Shown here: one piece after another, positions 26,353-35,500 of the stretch
Layout of the letters: every line of letters begins with the position of its first letter
Numbering within the stretch: the stretch's first letter is position 1
DNA from: Candidatus Binatia bacterium
Lineage (GTDB): Bacteria > Desulfobacterota > Binatia > Bin18
Length of the DNA: 64,000 nt
Reading direction: 5' to 3'
Assembly (NCBI GenBank): GCA_022820725.1
Contig: JAJEFA010000021.1
Location: forward strand, 1 to 64,000
Notes under the pieces: model-generated
Told to the model about the DNA's origin: nothing
Seen by the model: only the letters and a program-made list of their open reading frames with translations
Databases searched by the model: none
Translations under genes and position numbers: made by a program

Positions 26353-27819
26353 ATGACCAGCCCACTGCCTGCTGACGTTTTGGAACTGGCTCTCCAGACC
26401 CTGGAAGCCGAACTGGTCGAGCCGGATTGCTTGGCGTCCTTTCGGACCGTGTTGAATACAACCGAGCCGGTCGCCGAGGCGGGCCGTTTCCGCTGGTATA
26501 CGAACGGACAGATTTGCCTGGAACGTTCCGCTCACGGGACGCTGACGTTCTTTCTGCCGGCCATTGCCGCGAGTTCAGCTCCCCGTAGGCTGGGAACTTT
26601 TGATCGCCACGGACGTTTACTCTCACTTTTTTTCTATGCCGCCGATGGTCTGGTGCAGCGATTTAAGGTGCGCAATATGGACGGCCACTTTCTCGGCGTC
26701 GTTCGAGGTGCCGTGTCCCATCTGGGCTGGGGCGGGTCCGACATGATCGGAGCGTTGGCTGGCGAAGGCGGCTTTGAGATGGATCGGACGCTCACCTTCT
26801 TCCGCTCGGTCCCGTATGAAGACGTGGAGACCCTCCCGCCGTTAGACGCTCCGATGCATCTCCCGTCCGGCGGCGGGGCAACCATCTTGAACGTGCTAGC
26901 CCGGTTAGGGCAGGACCAGGAAAAACAGGCGCTCCGCTACTACGGACCATATCCCAGCGATCAGCTCTTTTTTACTCTGCGGGAGTCCTTCGTCTGTGGT
27001 GGGGAGGTTGGGGCCAATCGCGAGCGTTTCACTCAGGGGGCCGAAGAGGCCGCTCTGCATATGACGATGGTTGAGACCGCGGTTGACTGGCGGCCCGCCC
27101 CGCACGAACGGTTTTATCCAGGAGCGCATACTTGTGTGCAACTGCGCAACGGAGTCGAAAAAGTCTACGACCACGGCCATACCTATTACCGGGCCGACCT
27201 GGTGGCCGAAGCCCATCGACTCCGCGTGCTCCAGACCGAAGAGGGACAACGCCGCTATATCGCCAGCCTGACCATACTGGGACAGGCACTTGAGGATCAT
27301 CTTGTCCTGGATGAAAAGGGAGAGATTCTCGAACGCTTGCCTCAGTCCGTACAGCCCTCCCTGCGGGGCAATCCGGTTCTCTCCCCCGACTGGAAGGCTG
27401 CCCTCGTTCGTCTGATTGCCGCAGAGAGTACGACGCTGCTGCACACCGCGCTATGGCCGGTAACGGACGAACTGACTGTCCTGTGGGGCCAGGTGCCGAA
27501 AGAACTGTGGGCGCTGAATGGTAATGAACTCGTTTTGCACGCGGGAATGATTGCGGTCCATCAGGACCTGCAGAGCCGGGCAAACAGTGCGGCCGAAAAA
27601 ATCCTCATCGCCTCTCGATTTCTGTCCGAATTAGCGCGGCTGGTCGGTCCGGTGATCCGCAGCCGTGCCCAAGCCCAGTTGGCCGGCCTCTCGCCCGCTG
27701 ACCAGAATGTGGCTCTGCTGTTTGCCGCTTCGGATACGCCAGGGCTGTCGGATGACGAACTGCGGGCGTTTCTGACGAGCCTGGCGCAGGGGGAAGAACT
27801 GCCGCTGATAGTCGAGTAG
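26353..27819 (+). CDS. Large protein of unknown function paired with the helicase
   Basis: 488 aa, not recognised. There is no signal peptide, transmembrane helix, Walker motif or obvious nuclease motif. Distinct blocks include RWYTNGQICLERSAHGTLTFF, ALRYYGPYPSDQLFFTLRESF, HERFYPGAHTCVQLRNGVEKVY and a helical C-terminus (SAAEKILIASRFLSELARL). The middle contains several Tyr/His/Asp-rich turns (VYDHGHTYYR) that could bind metal. It starts 31 bases after the helicase stop on the same strand, and the pair is bounded by a convergent gene, so it probably works with the helicase. I cannot name a function. Confidence 0.75.
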   Translation: MTSPLPADVLELALQTLEAELVEPDCLASFRTVLNTTEPVAEAGRFRWYTNGQICLERSAHGTLTFFLPAIAASSAPRRLGTFDRHGRLLSLFFYAADGLVQRFKVRNMDGHFLGVVRGAVSHLGWGGSDMIGALAGEGGFEMDRTLTFFRSVPYEDVETLPPLDAPMHLPSGGGATILNVLARLGQDQEKQALRYYGPYPSDQLFFTLRESFVCGGEVGANRERFTQGAEEAALHMTMVETAVDWRPAPHERFYPGAHTCVQLRNGVEKVYDHGHTYYRADLVAEAHRLRVLQTEEGQRRYIASLTILGQALEDHLVLDEKGEILERLPQSVQPSLRGNPVLSPDWKAALVRLIAAESTTLLHTALWPVTDELTVLWGQVPKELWALNGNELVLHAGMIAVHQDLQSRANSAAEKILIASRFLSELARLVGPVIRSRAQAQLAGLSPADQNVALLFAASDTPGLSDDELRAFLTSLAQGEELPLIVE

Positions 27820-27903
27820 AGGACAGTTTCATGAGCGTGTGAGCGTGATCTCGTTTGCTGTTGTTGCAGGCTTATGGAGCTCTCTCAGTCCAGACCTATA
27901 GAG

Positions 27904-28821
27904 TCACCCGACACTCACGCCGAGATAGGAACCGGTAGTCTTTGCCGCGCTGATAGTCTGACAGTGGGCGGTCACAATCCTGTTAATGTCTCGCGCGTAG
28001 CCTCCGCCCAATGTGACAACAAGCGGTATTCCTGCCCGCCGGGCGAAGTCACACGCTATCCGATCCCGTTCGCCAACCCCAGCCATCGATAGCGCCAGTT
28101 TTCCAAACCGGTCGCCCCGGAGTACGTCCACGCCGGCTTGGTATAGAATCAGGTCTGGCCGGGCTCGTTCGAGGAGCACGGCCAGGCTCTCCTCCAGCCG
28201 GCCTAAATACTGTTCGTCCGTCGTGTCGTCCGGCAGGGCGATATCCCACGAACTGTGTTCTTTGTGGGCGGGGTAGTTATTGGCCGCGTGCATGGAAAAG
28301 GTGAAGGTATCGGGATCGGTCTGACACAACGCGGCCGTGCCGTTCCCCTGATGCACGTCAAGATCGAGAATGAGAGTACGGCCGATATGGTCTTCTGTCC
28401 GCAGCCGTCTCAGGACAATGACCAAGTCATTAAAAATACAGTAACCTTCGCCATGGTCAGCGAAGGCGTGATGAGTGCCTCCGGCCAGATTGGCGGCAAT
28501 CCCATCTCTCAGTGCAGCCCGGGCCGCCCCCAGCGTTCCACCGATCACGGCAAACGCGCGGTGGACAAGTTGCCGAGACCAGGGCAGGCCGAGACGGAGC
28601 AGGGCCTTGCGTTCCAGCGTCCCGTTCAGAAAGGTGTGGACATATTCCGGCGTATGCACACGAAGAATATCTTCAAGGGGTATCGGCTGTGGCTCAACGA
28701 TTTCCTCTGGCGTGAGGATACCCTTGGCCAGTAGCCGTTCCGGGACCAGACGATACTTGTCCATGGGATAGGAGTGATTCCCCATGGGTGGAGTATAGCG
28801 AGCGGAGGTAAAGGCTTGCAT
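27904..28821 (-). CDS. Histone deacetylase-family (AcuC-like) amidohydrolase
   Basis: Zinc-dependent deacetylase of the arginase/HDAC fold, acting on acetyl-lysine or acetylpolyamines in bacteria. Conserved: GGTHHAFADHGEGYCIFND (the tandem active-site histidines), the zinc ligands in LDLDVHQGNGTA, YQAGVD, and the glycine loop LGGGYARDI. The start is ATG 28821 with GAGAGTGAAG upstream, giving 305 aa; upstream in-frame sequence belongs to the preceding gene's region. The stop of the DUF2939 gene lies 2 bases before this start, implying translational coupling. Confidence 0.9.
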   Translation of the reverse strand: MQAFTSARYTPPMGNHSYPMDKYRLVPERLLAKGILTPEEIVEPQPIPLEDILRVHTPEYVHTFLNGTLERKALLRLGLPWSRQLVHRAFAVIGGTLGAARAALRDGIAANLAGGTHHAFADHGEGYCIFNDLVIVLRRLRTEDHIGRTLILDLDVHQGNGTAALCQTDPDTFTFSMHAANNYPAHKEHSSWDIALPDDTTDEQYLGRLEESLAVLLERARPDLILYQAGVDVLRGDRFGKLALSMAGVGERDRIACDFARRAGIPLVVTLGGGYARDINRIVTAHCQTISAAKTTGSYLGVSVG

Positions 28822-28823
28822 CT

Positions 28824-29369
28824 TCACTCTCTGAAGACCGCCTTCAGCAAGGCCCGAACGTTGGTGACCCGGACGACGCGCCACCGACCCTCAGGGGTAT
28901 GGCGGAGTCCAATCTCAATCTCTTCGCCGCTATCGAGTGGAACGGAGAAGTAGCGGATATCTTCTCGGGTATCCCCGCCGATGACCGTTCCGATAAGGGC
29001 AACAGTCGGGATCTGCGGGAGCGTCAGCTCTGAGTTTTGAAAGGTCTGTTGTATTGCAAACGCTACTCCCGCCTTGGCGAGGTCCTGGACATCTTGAGTC
29101 AGACTTTTGAGTCCCTTGTGCAGGAGCCCGACGAGGGAGTCCGGCGGCGTGTCACGCGGCTGCGGGACATCTGGCACACTCTGCCCCAAATCCTCCAGGG
29201 CGTAACTAACGACACTGTCGATATCGACATACTGCGTAAGGGTCTCATAGTTACGCGTCTTGAGCGCCTGCTGGATGTGATAGACCGAATAGGAGGGGGT
29301 CTGCATCCAGGCATAGACTCCACCCAGCCCGAGAAGGACACACAGCACGACCGCTCGTAGGCTTTTCAT
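28824..29369 (-). CDS. DUF2939-like membrane-anchored protein
   Basis: 181-aa protein with an N-terminal anchor (SLRAVVLCVLLGLGGVYAWM) and a DUF2939 pattern: TPSYSVYHIQQALKTRNYETLTQYVDIDSV, and a C-terminal strand region (WRVVRVTNVRALL). This domain resembles lumazine-binding/NTF2-like exported domains of unknown function. ATG 29369 with GAGG upstream was preferred over ATG 29381. Translationally coupled to the downstream deacetylase gene. Confidence 0.78.
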   Translation of the reverse strand: MKSLRAVVLCVLLGLGGVYAWMQTPSYSVYHIQQALKTRNYETLTQYVDIDSVVSYALEDLGQSVPDVPQPRDTPPDSLVGLLHKGLKSLTQDVQDLAKAGVAFAIQQTFQNSELTLPQIPTVALIGTVIGGDTREDIRYFSVPLDSGEEIEIGLRHTPEGRWRVVRVTNVRALLKAVFRE

Positions 29370-29469
29370 ACGCCTCATCATACGGCAGGAATATCCGATA
29401 CGAAATGTGGGGTGCGGATGAAGTCGGACTCTGGTATGCAGGGGTGATCGCTGTTGAGTAGGAGGGACG

Positions 29470-30357
29470 ATGCAAGCCATAGGCATCCTCTACCCCGGTG
29501 ATATGGGCCACAATGTCGGGCGTGTGCTGAAAGAAGACGGCTTTGCCGTTGTGACAACGCTGGTCGGACGGAGCTCACGCACGCGACAGCTCAGCGCCCA
29601 GGCCGCAATAACCGAGCTCGATTCCCTGGCAGCGGTTGTCGAGCAGGCGGACATCGTCCTCTCCATCATTCCTCCAACGGCCGCCCGAGCGATCTCACGC
29701 GATTTTGTCCAAGCCGTGCGACAGGTGAACCGGAGGCCGGTATTTGTTGATGCCAATGCCGTCTCTCCCATGACCGTTGGCCAGGTGGGCGAGACGATTC
29801 GAGCTGTGGGCTGTGACTTTCTCGATGCCTGCATCATCGGTCCGGCTCGGGATGTGCGGGGTCGCTGCACCGTGTATGTCAGCGGTCCGCACGTCCGGGA
29901 ATTTGAGTCGGCTCTCGGGAAATCGCTCCGTATGCATCCCTTAGGGGACGCCATTGGCCAAGCCTCGGCCTTTAAGATGTTGTTCTCCGGGCTCAATAAG
30001 GGCCTGGTCGCCGTGCTGAGTGAACTGACGGTGGCCGCGCAGGAATATGATTTCCTGGATGATTTACTCGCCTGTTACACCGAGCTGTTTCCAGGAATCA
30101 TGCAGTCGCTGGAATGGCTCGTGCCGACCTATCCCTTTCATGCCGCCAGACGGGCTGAAGAAATGCGTGAGCTGGCCGAAACACTGGAACACTTACGCTC
30201 TTCCGCAGTCATGGCGCGCGGGACTCAGCAGACTCTGGCCGAGCTTGGCCGGCTCAGCCTGCCCGACCGATTCCCGGAGAATGGAGAACACGACTGGACG
30301 CTACGTCAAGTGCTTGAAGCGCTCGGCCAATGCGGAGCGCTGAAACGAGGTTCCTGA
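29470..30357 (+). CDS. NAD(P)-binding 6PGDH-like protein with DUF1932 domain
   Basis: Beta-hydroxyacid dehydrogenase/imine reductase-like protein. The Rossmann fold at the N-terminus is GILYPGDMGHNVGRVL (GDMG replaces the usual GxMG), DIVLSIIPPTAA follows, and the C-terminal half matches DUF1932 (AFKMLFSGLNKGLVAVLSEL, with the lysine that is catalytic in this superfamily). 295 aa is typical. Substrate unknown. It is divergent from the DUF2939 gene, with overlapping 5' regions. Confidence 0.8.
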   Translation: MQAIGILYPGDMGHNVGRVLKEDGFAVVTTLVGRSSRTRQLSAQAAITELDSLAAVVEQADIVLSIIPPTAARAISRDFVQAVRQVNRRPVFVDANAVSPMTVGQVGETIRAVGCDFLDACIIGPARDVRGRCTVYVSGPHVREFESALGKSLRMHPLGDAIGQASAFKMLFSGLNKGLVAVLSELTVAAQEYDFLDDLLACYTELFPGIMQSLEWLVPTYPFHAARRAEEMRELAETLEHLRSSAVMARGTQQTLAELGRLSLPDRFPENGEHDWTLRQVLEALGQCGALKRGS

Positions 30358-30378
30358 TATATACGCTGTCCAGGCATG

Positions 30379-30407
30379 TTGACATGGATGGGGATATTAA
30401 GTTAAAA
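30379..30407 (+). promoter_or_regulatory. Candidate sigma-70 promoter
   Basis: TTGACA, a 17-base spacer, then TTAAAA as a weak -10 element, 61 bases before the diiron-protein gene. Confidence 0.45.
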
Positions 30408-30467
30408 ATGAACGCATATGTTCCAATAGTGAACTGCTAAGTAAATCCAAAAGACAAGGAGTGTCTG

Positions 30468-31463
30468 ATGTCGCAGACGCATACAGTGAAGGCCACCTCC
30501 GATGCAATTTTTACCCAACTGCTCGATGTCCAGGACCAGGACATGCGCCGTCTGTACGAGAAGGCGAAACGCGACCAGTGGAATGCTTCGACGGATATTG
30601 ACTGGGACGCCGGGGGCGACCCGGACTGCGGCATTTTGCCCGATGAGCTCATTGATATTTACGGCACAAAATACTGGGATAGGCTGGACGATAAGCACCG
30701 ACTCGACCTGAACCGGCACTTCTCCGCCTGGCGAATCAGCCAGCTCATGTACGGCGAGCAATTCGCCCTCATGGTCTGTGGTCAGATTGCCAACGTTGTT
30801 CCGGGTATTGACTCGAAATTTTTTATGGCGACCCAGGTCGCTGATGAAGCGCGGCACTCAGAGGTGCTGGCCCGCTACCTGTACGACAAAGTCGGGGTGA
30901 CGTATCCGCTGACCGCCAACCTCAAGAATCTGTTCGACCACGTCCTGGCCACGCCGCAGTGGTATCTCAAGACCGTAGGAACCCAACTCGTAGCGGAAAC
31001 CCTGGCGGTATCGCTGTTTCGGATGCTGGCCGACCACAGCCCAGATCCGTTGATCAGCCAGATTTGCCGCCGTATTCTTTCTGACGAATCTCGCCACATG
31101 GGTTTTGGGATGCTGAGTCTGCCCGACCAGATACAGGAATTATCCGAGCAGGAGCTCAAAGAGGTCGAAGAGTTTGCCTGCGAAGCCGCCGCCGGACTCT
31201 TGCAGGGTCAGTTTCCTCGAGAAGCCTACGAAGCCGTCGGCTTTACCAAGGCCGAGATAGAAGACATCCGAACCATGCGCCACGAAGTGGCCAAAAAGAA
31301 CGAATATGTGGCGTTTCGGACCTTTTTTAAGAAAGATTTCCATGCCGCCCTGTGGAGCAATATGGAGAAAGTCGGCCTGCTGAGTGAGCGGTCGATTGAG
31401 AAGCTCGGAGCCATGGGTATTTCTGCTCCACAAGCACAGCAACGAGCGCAGGCGGCCGCGTAA
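30468..31463 (+). CDS. Ferritin-like diiron protein
   Basis: 331-aa helical protein with a complete set of carboxylate-bridged diiron ligands: E97, E127 with H130 (DEARH), E177, and E207 with H210 (DESRH). The spacing is that of ferritin-like/ribonucleotide-reductase-R2-like oxygenases, so it is expected to activate O2 or oxidise a bound ligand. No partner subunit or reductase is next to it. AAGGAG precedes the start and a promoter-like sequence lies upstream; a hairpin ends the unit. Related families include N-oxygenases and R2-like oxidases; I cannot choose between them. Confidence 0.8.
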   Translation: MSQTHTVKATSDAIFTQLLDVQDQDMRRLYEKAKRDQWNASTDIDWDAGGDPDCGILPDELIDIYGTKYWDRLDDKHRLDLNRHFSAWRISQLMYGEQFALMVCGQIANVVPGIDSKFFMATQVADEARHSEVLARYLYDKVGVTYPLTANLKNLFDHVLATPQWYLKTVGTQLVAETLAVSLFRMLADHSPDPLISQICRRILSDESRHMGFGMLSLPDQIQELSEQELKEVEEFACEAAAGLLQGQFPREAYEAVGFTKAEIEDIRTMRHEVAKKNEYVAFRTFFKKDFHAALWSNMEKVGLLSERSIEKLGAMGISAPQAQQRAQAAA

Positions 31464-31474
31464 AGACGGACATA

Positions 31475-31499
31475 GGGGCAGGGTTTCAACCCTGTCCCC
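31475..31499. repeat. Dispersed hairpin repeat / possible terminator
   Basis: GGGGCAGGGT-ttca-ACCCTGTCCCC, a strong stem with one bulge, twelve bases after the diiron gene. Its minus-strand reading GTGLKPCPY is typical of a dispersed repeat seen in many environmental genomes. Confidence 0.6.
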
Positions 31500-31708
31500 A
31501 CTCTACCTCAGCAGGATGTTTCCGCGTCCTGCTTCTTCTGTTCTTGAATCCCCCTCGACTCTGTGGGCTCCATACTCGGTTTGTTCCCTTCCGGCTAATC
31601 GGTATACTCTCCCCGCTCTTATAGTATAATCAGGCGCGGCGACGGACGACCCAGAGACATGGTGGGCCGATCGTTGACGCTCATCACACAGGTAAAAGGA
31701 GGACTATC

Positions 31709-32488
31709 ATGGGTGAATTTGTTGAGGTGGCAGAGGCCAGAAAACTGTCGGGATTGCGACTCGTGCTGACGCTCGGCGTGCCAGGTCCGTGGAGCGAGGC
31801 TGCCAAAGGTATTTTGTACGTCAAAAAGATTCCCTATGTGCGAGTCCGTCAGGAACTCGGCGGCCCCAACACGGAACTGACCGAATGGACCGCGCAGGCG
31901 ACGGCCCCGGTTGCGATCTGGAACGATGAACCGCCGCGCTCAACCTGGATAGAGCAGCTTTTTTTGGCCGAGCGCCTTGAGCCGACGCCGGCCTTGATAC
32001 CAGACAATATCGAGGACCGGATGCTGATGTTCGGCTATTGCAACGAGCTGTGCGGCGAGCATGGCTATGGCTGGTCCAAACGTCTGATGCTGCTCCACAC
32101 GATCCTGACCGAATCGGGTGCGGACGAATCGGCGCGTGCCTTTGCTACGCATATGGGGAATAAATACGGCTATAATCGGGAAGAAGCCGAGGCCGCGCCG
32201 GCCCGGGTGGCCAACATTGTGACAACGCTCGGCTCCCGCTTGGAACAGCAGCAGAACAAGGGCAGTCGATTTTTTATCGGCAATCAGTTGTCCGCTCTCG
32301 ATATTTATTGGGCTACGTTTGCCGCGCTCATCCAGCCGCTGCCGCACGAACTTTGCCCGATGCCGGCCTCCCTTCGGACCATGTACATCAATACCGACCC
32401 GGTGGTGCAAGCCGCGGTGAAGCCGATACTGCTCGAACACCGCGACTTCATCTATAACGAATACCTGGAGTTGCCGATTGATCTGTAG
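31709..32488 (+). CDS. Glutathione S-transferase-like protein
   Basis: 259-aa GST-fold protein: thioredoxin-like N-terminal domain (TLGVPGPWSEAAKGILYVKKIPYVRV, and a TAPVAIWNDEPPR strand containing the cis-proline position) and an all-helical C-terminal domain with FFIGNQLSALDIYWATF, the N-capping box of the GST fold. AAAGGAGG precedes the ATG. GSTs open epoxides or conjugate electrophiles in alkene metabolism, but no metabolic neighbour supports this here. Confidence 0.82.
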   Translation: MGEFVEVAEARKLSGLRLVLTLGVPGPWSEAAKGILYVKKIPYVRVRQELGGPNTELTEWTAQATAPVAIWNDEPPRSTWIEQLFLAERLEPTPALIPDNIEDRMLMFGYCNELCGEHGYGWSKRLMLLHTILTESGADESARAFATHMGNKYGYNREEAEAAPARVANIVTTLGSRLEQQQNKGSRFFIGNQLSALDIYWATFAALIQPLPHELCPMPASLRTMYINTDPVVQAAVKPILLEHRDFIYNEYLELPIDL

Positions 32489-32508
32489 ATCGGTTGCATT
32501 TGCCGCTC

Positions 32509-35500
32509 TCACCGCTCCGCATCGCGCAGGAACTCTGTTCCCTGGGTGGTTACAGTAAACGTGGCGCTGTCGAACTCCACCCCATCGGCGATGGCACGCA
32601 CTGTATGCGTGCCATCGCCCAGCAGATTCCAGTTGAACGGCAGGACAAAGCCGTTCTTGCTATCGCCGCAGACGCTCGTCGTATCGCGCCGCTCGGTCCC
32701 ATACGGAGCCGGAATTCGGATCGTGTCGTTAATTTCAATCTCTACGCTGGACACTTCGGGACGACCCGGAATATAGTCCTCCAGAATATTCACCACGTAC
32801 ATATCCCGGCCCAACTCATCCATGGTCTGGGTGAGCGGAACAGGGACCCAGGGGGAACCGTCCTGATTTCTCACGGTCGCACCTGGCTCGACATCAATGG
32901 TGATCCGTGGCGGGATGACTGTGCCTGCCGGGCTGCGCGGTGGCGGCGACAGGGTGCTTTTTGACAAACCGGTAATGGCCCAACTCAACCGCACCTCGCT
33001 GATGTCGATAGTGAATATCCCGCTCTCACCCAGAACCGTCTCGTAAAACTCTGTTCGGTCGTGTCCGCCGTCGTCCACGTAAGAGATCGTGAAACGTTGG
33101 ACCTGGTCAACCACTTCCTGGACGGTTGTTCGGCCTGTGATATGGGTCTGATTCCTTAAGCCGGTCCGCGCCCACCAGTTCCCCCGGTTGTCTACCGATG
33201 ATTCTTTATGCTCAAGCGCATCGTAAAAATACCGCTCGGCAACCTCGGGCACGGCGGGGGGTAGGGGTTCTCCTCCCAGTCCGGTGATACACACCCAGCC
33301 GGAGAACCGCCCGACACCGCTCTGCAATGAACCCTGGGAAGGACTCTCCAACCTGCCCGTTAAGCCCGGTCGTGATGGACGGCGCCGGTAGATGACGCCC
33401 ATCTCGGCATTCTCCAGCCACCAACCTTCTTCTGATAATTCACCGTCTTTGGCTTTATCTGCATCTGCGCAAGGTACTTCACCGTCTTGGATTAGAAGGT
33501 CATTTTCCAGCTTCAGCGGTTGTCTGCATAGGGAAAACCCGGTTGACCCGCTTGGGTCGTATTGGGAGAACACCAGCGCTATATCGTCGCCCTTAATATC
33601 GTCGCCAGTAAAACCGGGCACGCCAAAGCCGTCCCACACCGTCGCAATCTCCTTCGTCTCTCCGGTCCACAGCTTAGCCGTATAGACCGTCGATCGATTC
33701 CGAGTCTCGTCAAACTTGTCAAAGGTCAGAAAATTATCGCTCGTCTGACTCAAGGCCGGAAAGGCATAATGAACGCCGCGTTCGGGTGGAATCAGGGAGA
33801 AGCCCCCGCCCGTCTGGAGATCCAAGGCGTACAGGCTCCACTGGCCACGCGGGAGCAGATAATCCTCATCGCCGCTGACGATCACTGCACTCAGGGCGTC
33901 GTAGATGAGCCACTGTCCGTCGGCTGTAAAATTCATGGTACTCGCGGAGGGAAGGGGGTCCGGTGCGGGACCAGTATAGGAAAGAGCAGGAAGAAGGAAA
34001 GTTTGCTCTACTCCGGTGGCCAAGTCAATCACACTGATCGTGTTAGCCGGTGTGTCCAGATCGTCTGGAAAGACAACGCCAAGCAACCGGCCATCGGGTG
34101 ACAGGGCCACCGAAGCAACCGGGTCGGGAAACTCAAGACACTGTTGTCCATTGACATCGGTTGCAATAATGAAGCAGAGGTCGTTTTCGGCATTGACAAA
34201 GACTGCCAAACCGCCACCACGGGAGACAGAGGGACGTGCGCGGAGCACGAGACCTTCAGCCAGTTGGACCCCTTGTTCCTCGTTGTCGCCTTGGGCAGCT
34301 TCCCGCCGGCCCAGCCGGAACTGGCCCAGGACATCCCGATACACAAAGAGGGTGGCATCCGGCCCGCGAACTTCGGGGATAGACGGGTTCGGGGTGGTGC
34401 CAACGCCGTCGTTAATCCCAACTTCCGTAAACGCCTTAGCGGTCGCATCATCAGCCCCGGGCCGGATATCCCCCATTTCAATGAGGTCTTTCGCGGCTTG
34501 AATACAGGCGAAGCGGGCGTCAATAAACTGCGAGTTCTGGACCAGATAAACGGTCAGTGCACGGTAGAAAATCTTCTCGGCAGCTTCCAGACCAATGGCT
34601 CCGTCAAGACCCTCCGCGAGTAAATAAAAGGCATGGCTGATAATAGTGCTATTGATGTGGATACCGCCGTTGTTTTCCTGGATACGAAAAAACTCGTCCA
34701 TGTGCTTCGGATACGGACGACCGAAATGGGTGAGGAAAGCCCCAGGGTTTTTCATATTGCGGATCGGGCGGCCCAGGTCTGGGTCGTCGTCAAGGTCTGT
34801 GCGAGTCAGGTCTAGGCCGGTAATCCAGTCTGGTTTCTCACCTTTAGTCCGGGCTTCAATCATTTCGCCGAAAATGTCGGCAAACGCCTCGTTCAGCGCG
34901 CCCGGCTGGTCTTGGTAGAGCAGATTCGCCGAATGCTCGATAACCCCGTGGGTCAGCTCATGGCCCACAATGTCCAGCGCTCCGGCAAACGGACGACCAT
35001 CGCCAAATACGATGAGATTCGAGCCGGGGAGCCAGAACGCATTCTTATAGTTCTGACTATAACGGACAATCGCATGAATCGACGCGCCATCATCCTCACC
35101 GTCATCGTCAACATCATTGTCAAAGGACTTCCGCTCGTGCCGCTCCCAATAATAGTCGTATGCCTCAGACAGGTTGTAGGCTGCACTGACTGCATCGGGT
35201 GGAAAAGACGGAGGATCCCCTTGTTTATAAACGACGGGAGCATCGCCGAGGATTTCCTCGTTCTGCGCATCGCGGACCCAAATAGCCCCGCGCTGAATCC
35301 AACCATACCAACCCTGAGCTGCCGGATTAAACATATTTTTACTGGTATCAATCATCCAGGAAAGGCCGTCTTGTTGCCATACGTTGAGTGGATGGGTCTC
35401 GCCGAACAGGTCCACGCCATTCTCACTAACAGGCTCTCCATAACTCTGGTGCATGACTTGGTTATAGGCCGTCAACTCGTCTCCATTGACAGCATCAATG

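Noticed and set aside
27820..27903. A regulatory or RNA gene in the convergent gap
   Set aside because: No stable hairpin or promoter is seen; it is a plain short convergent gap.
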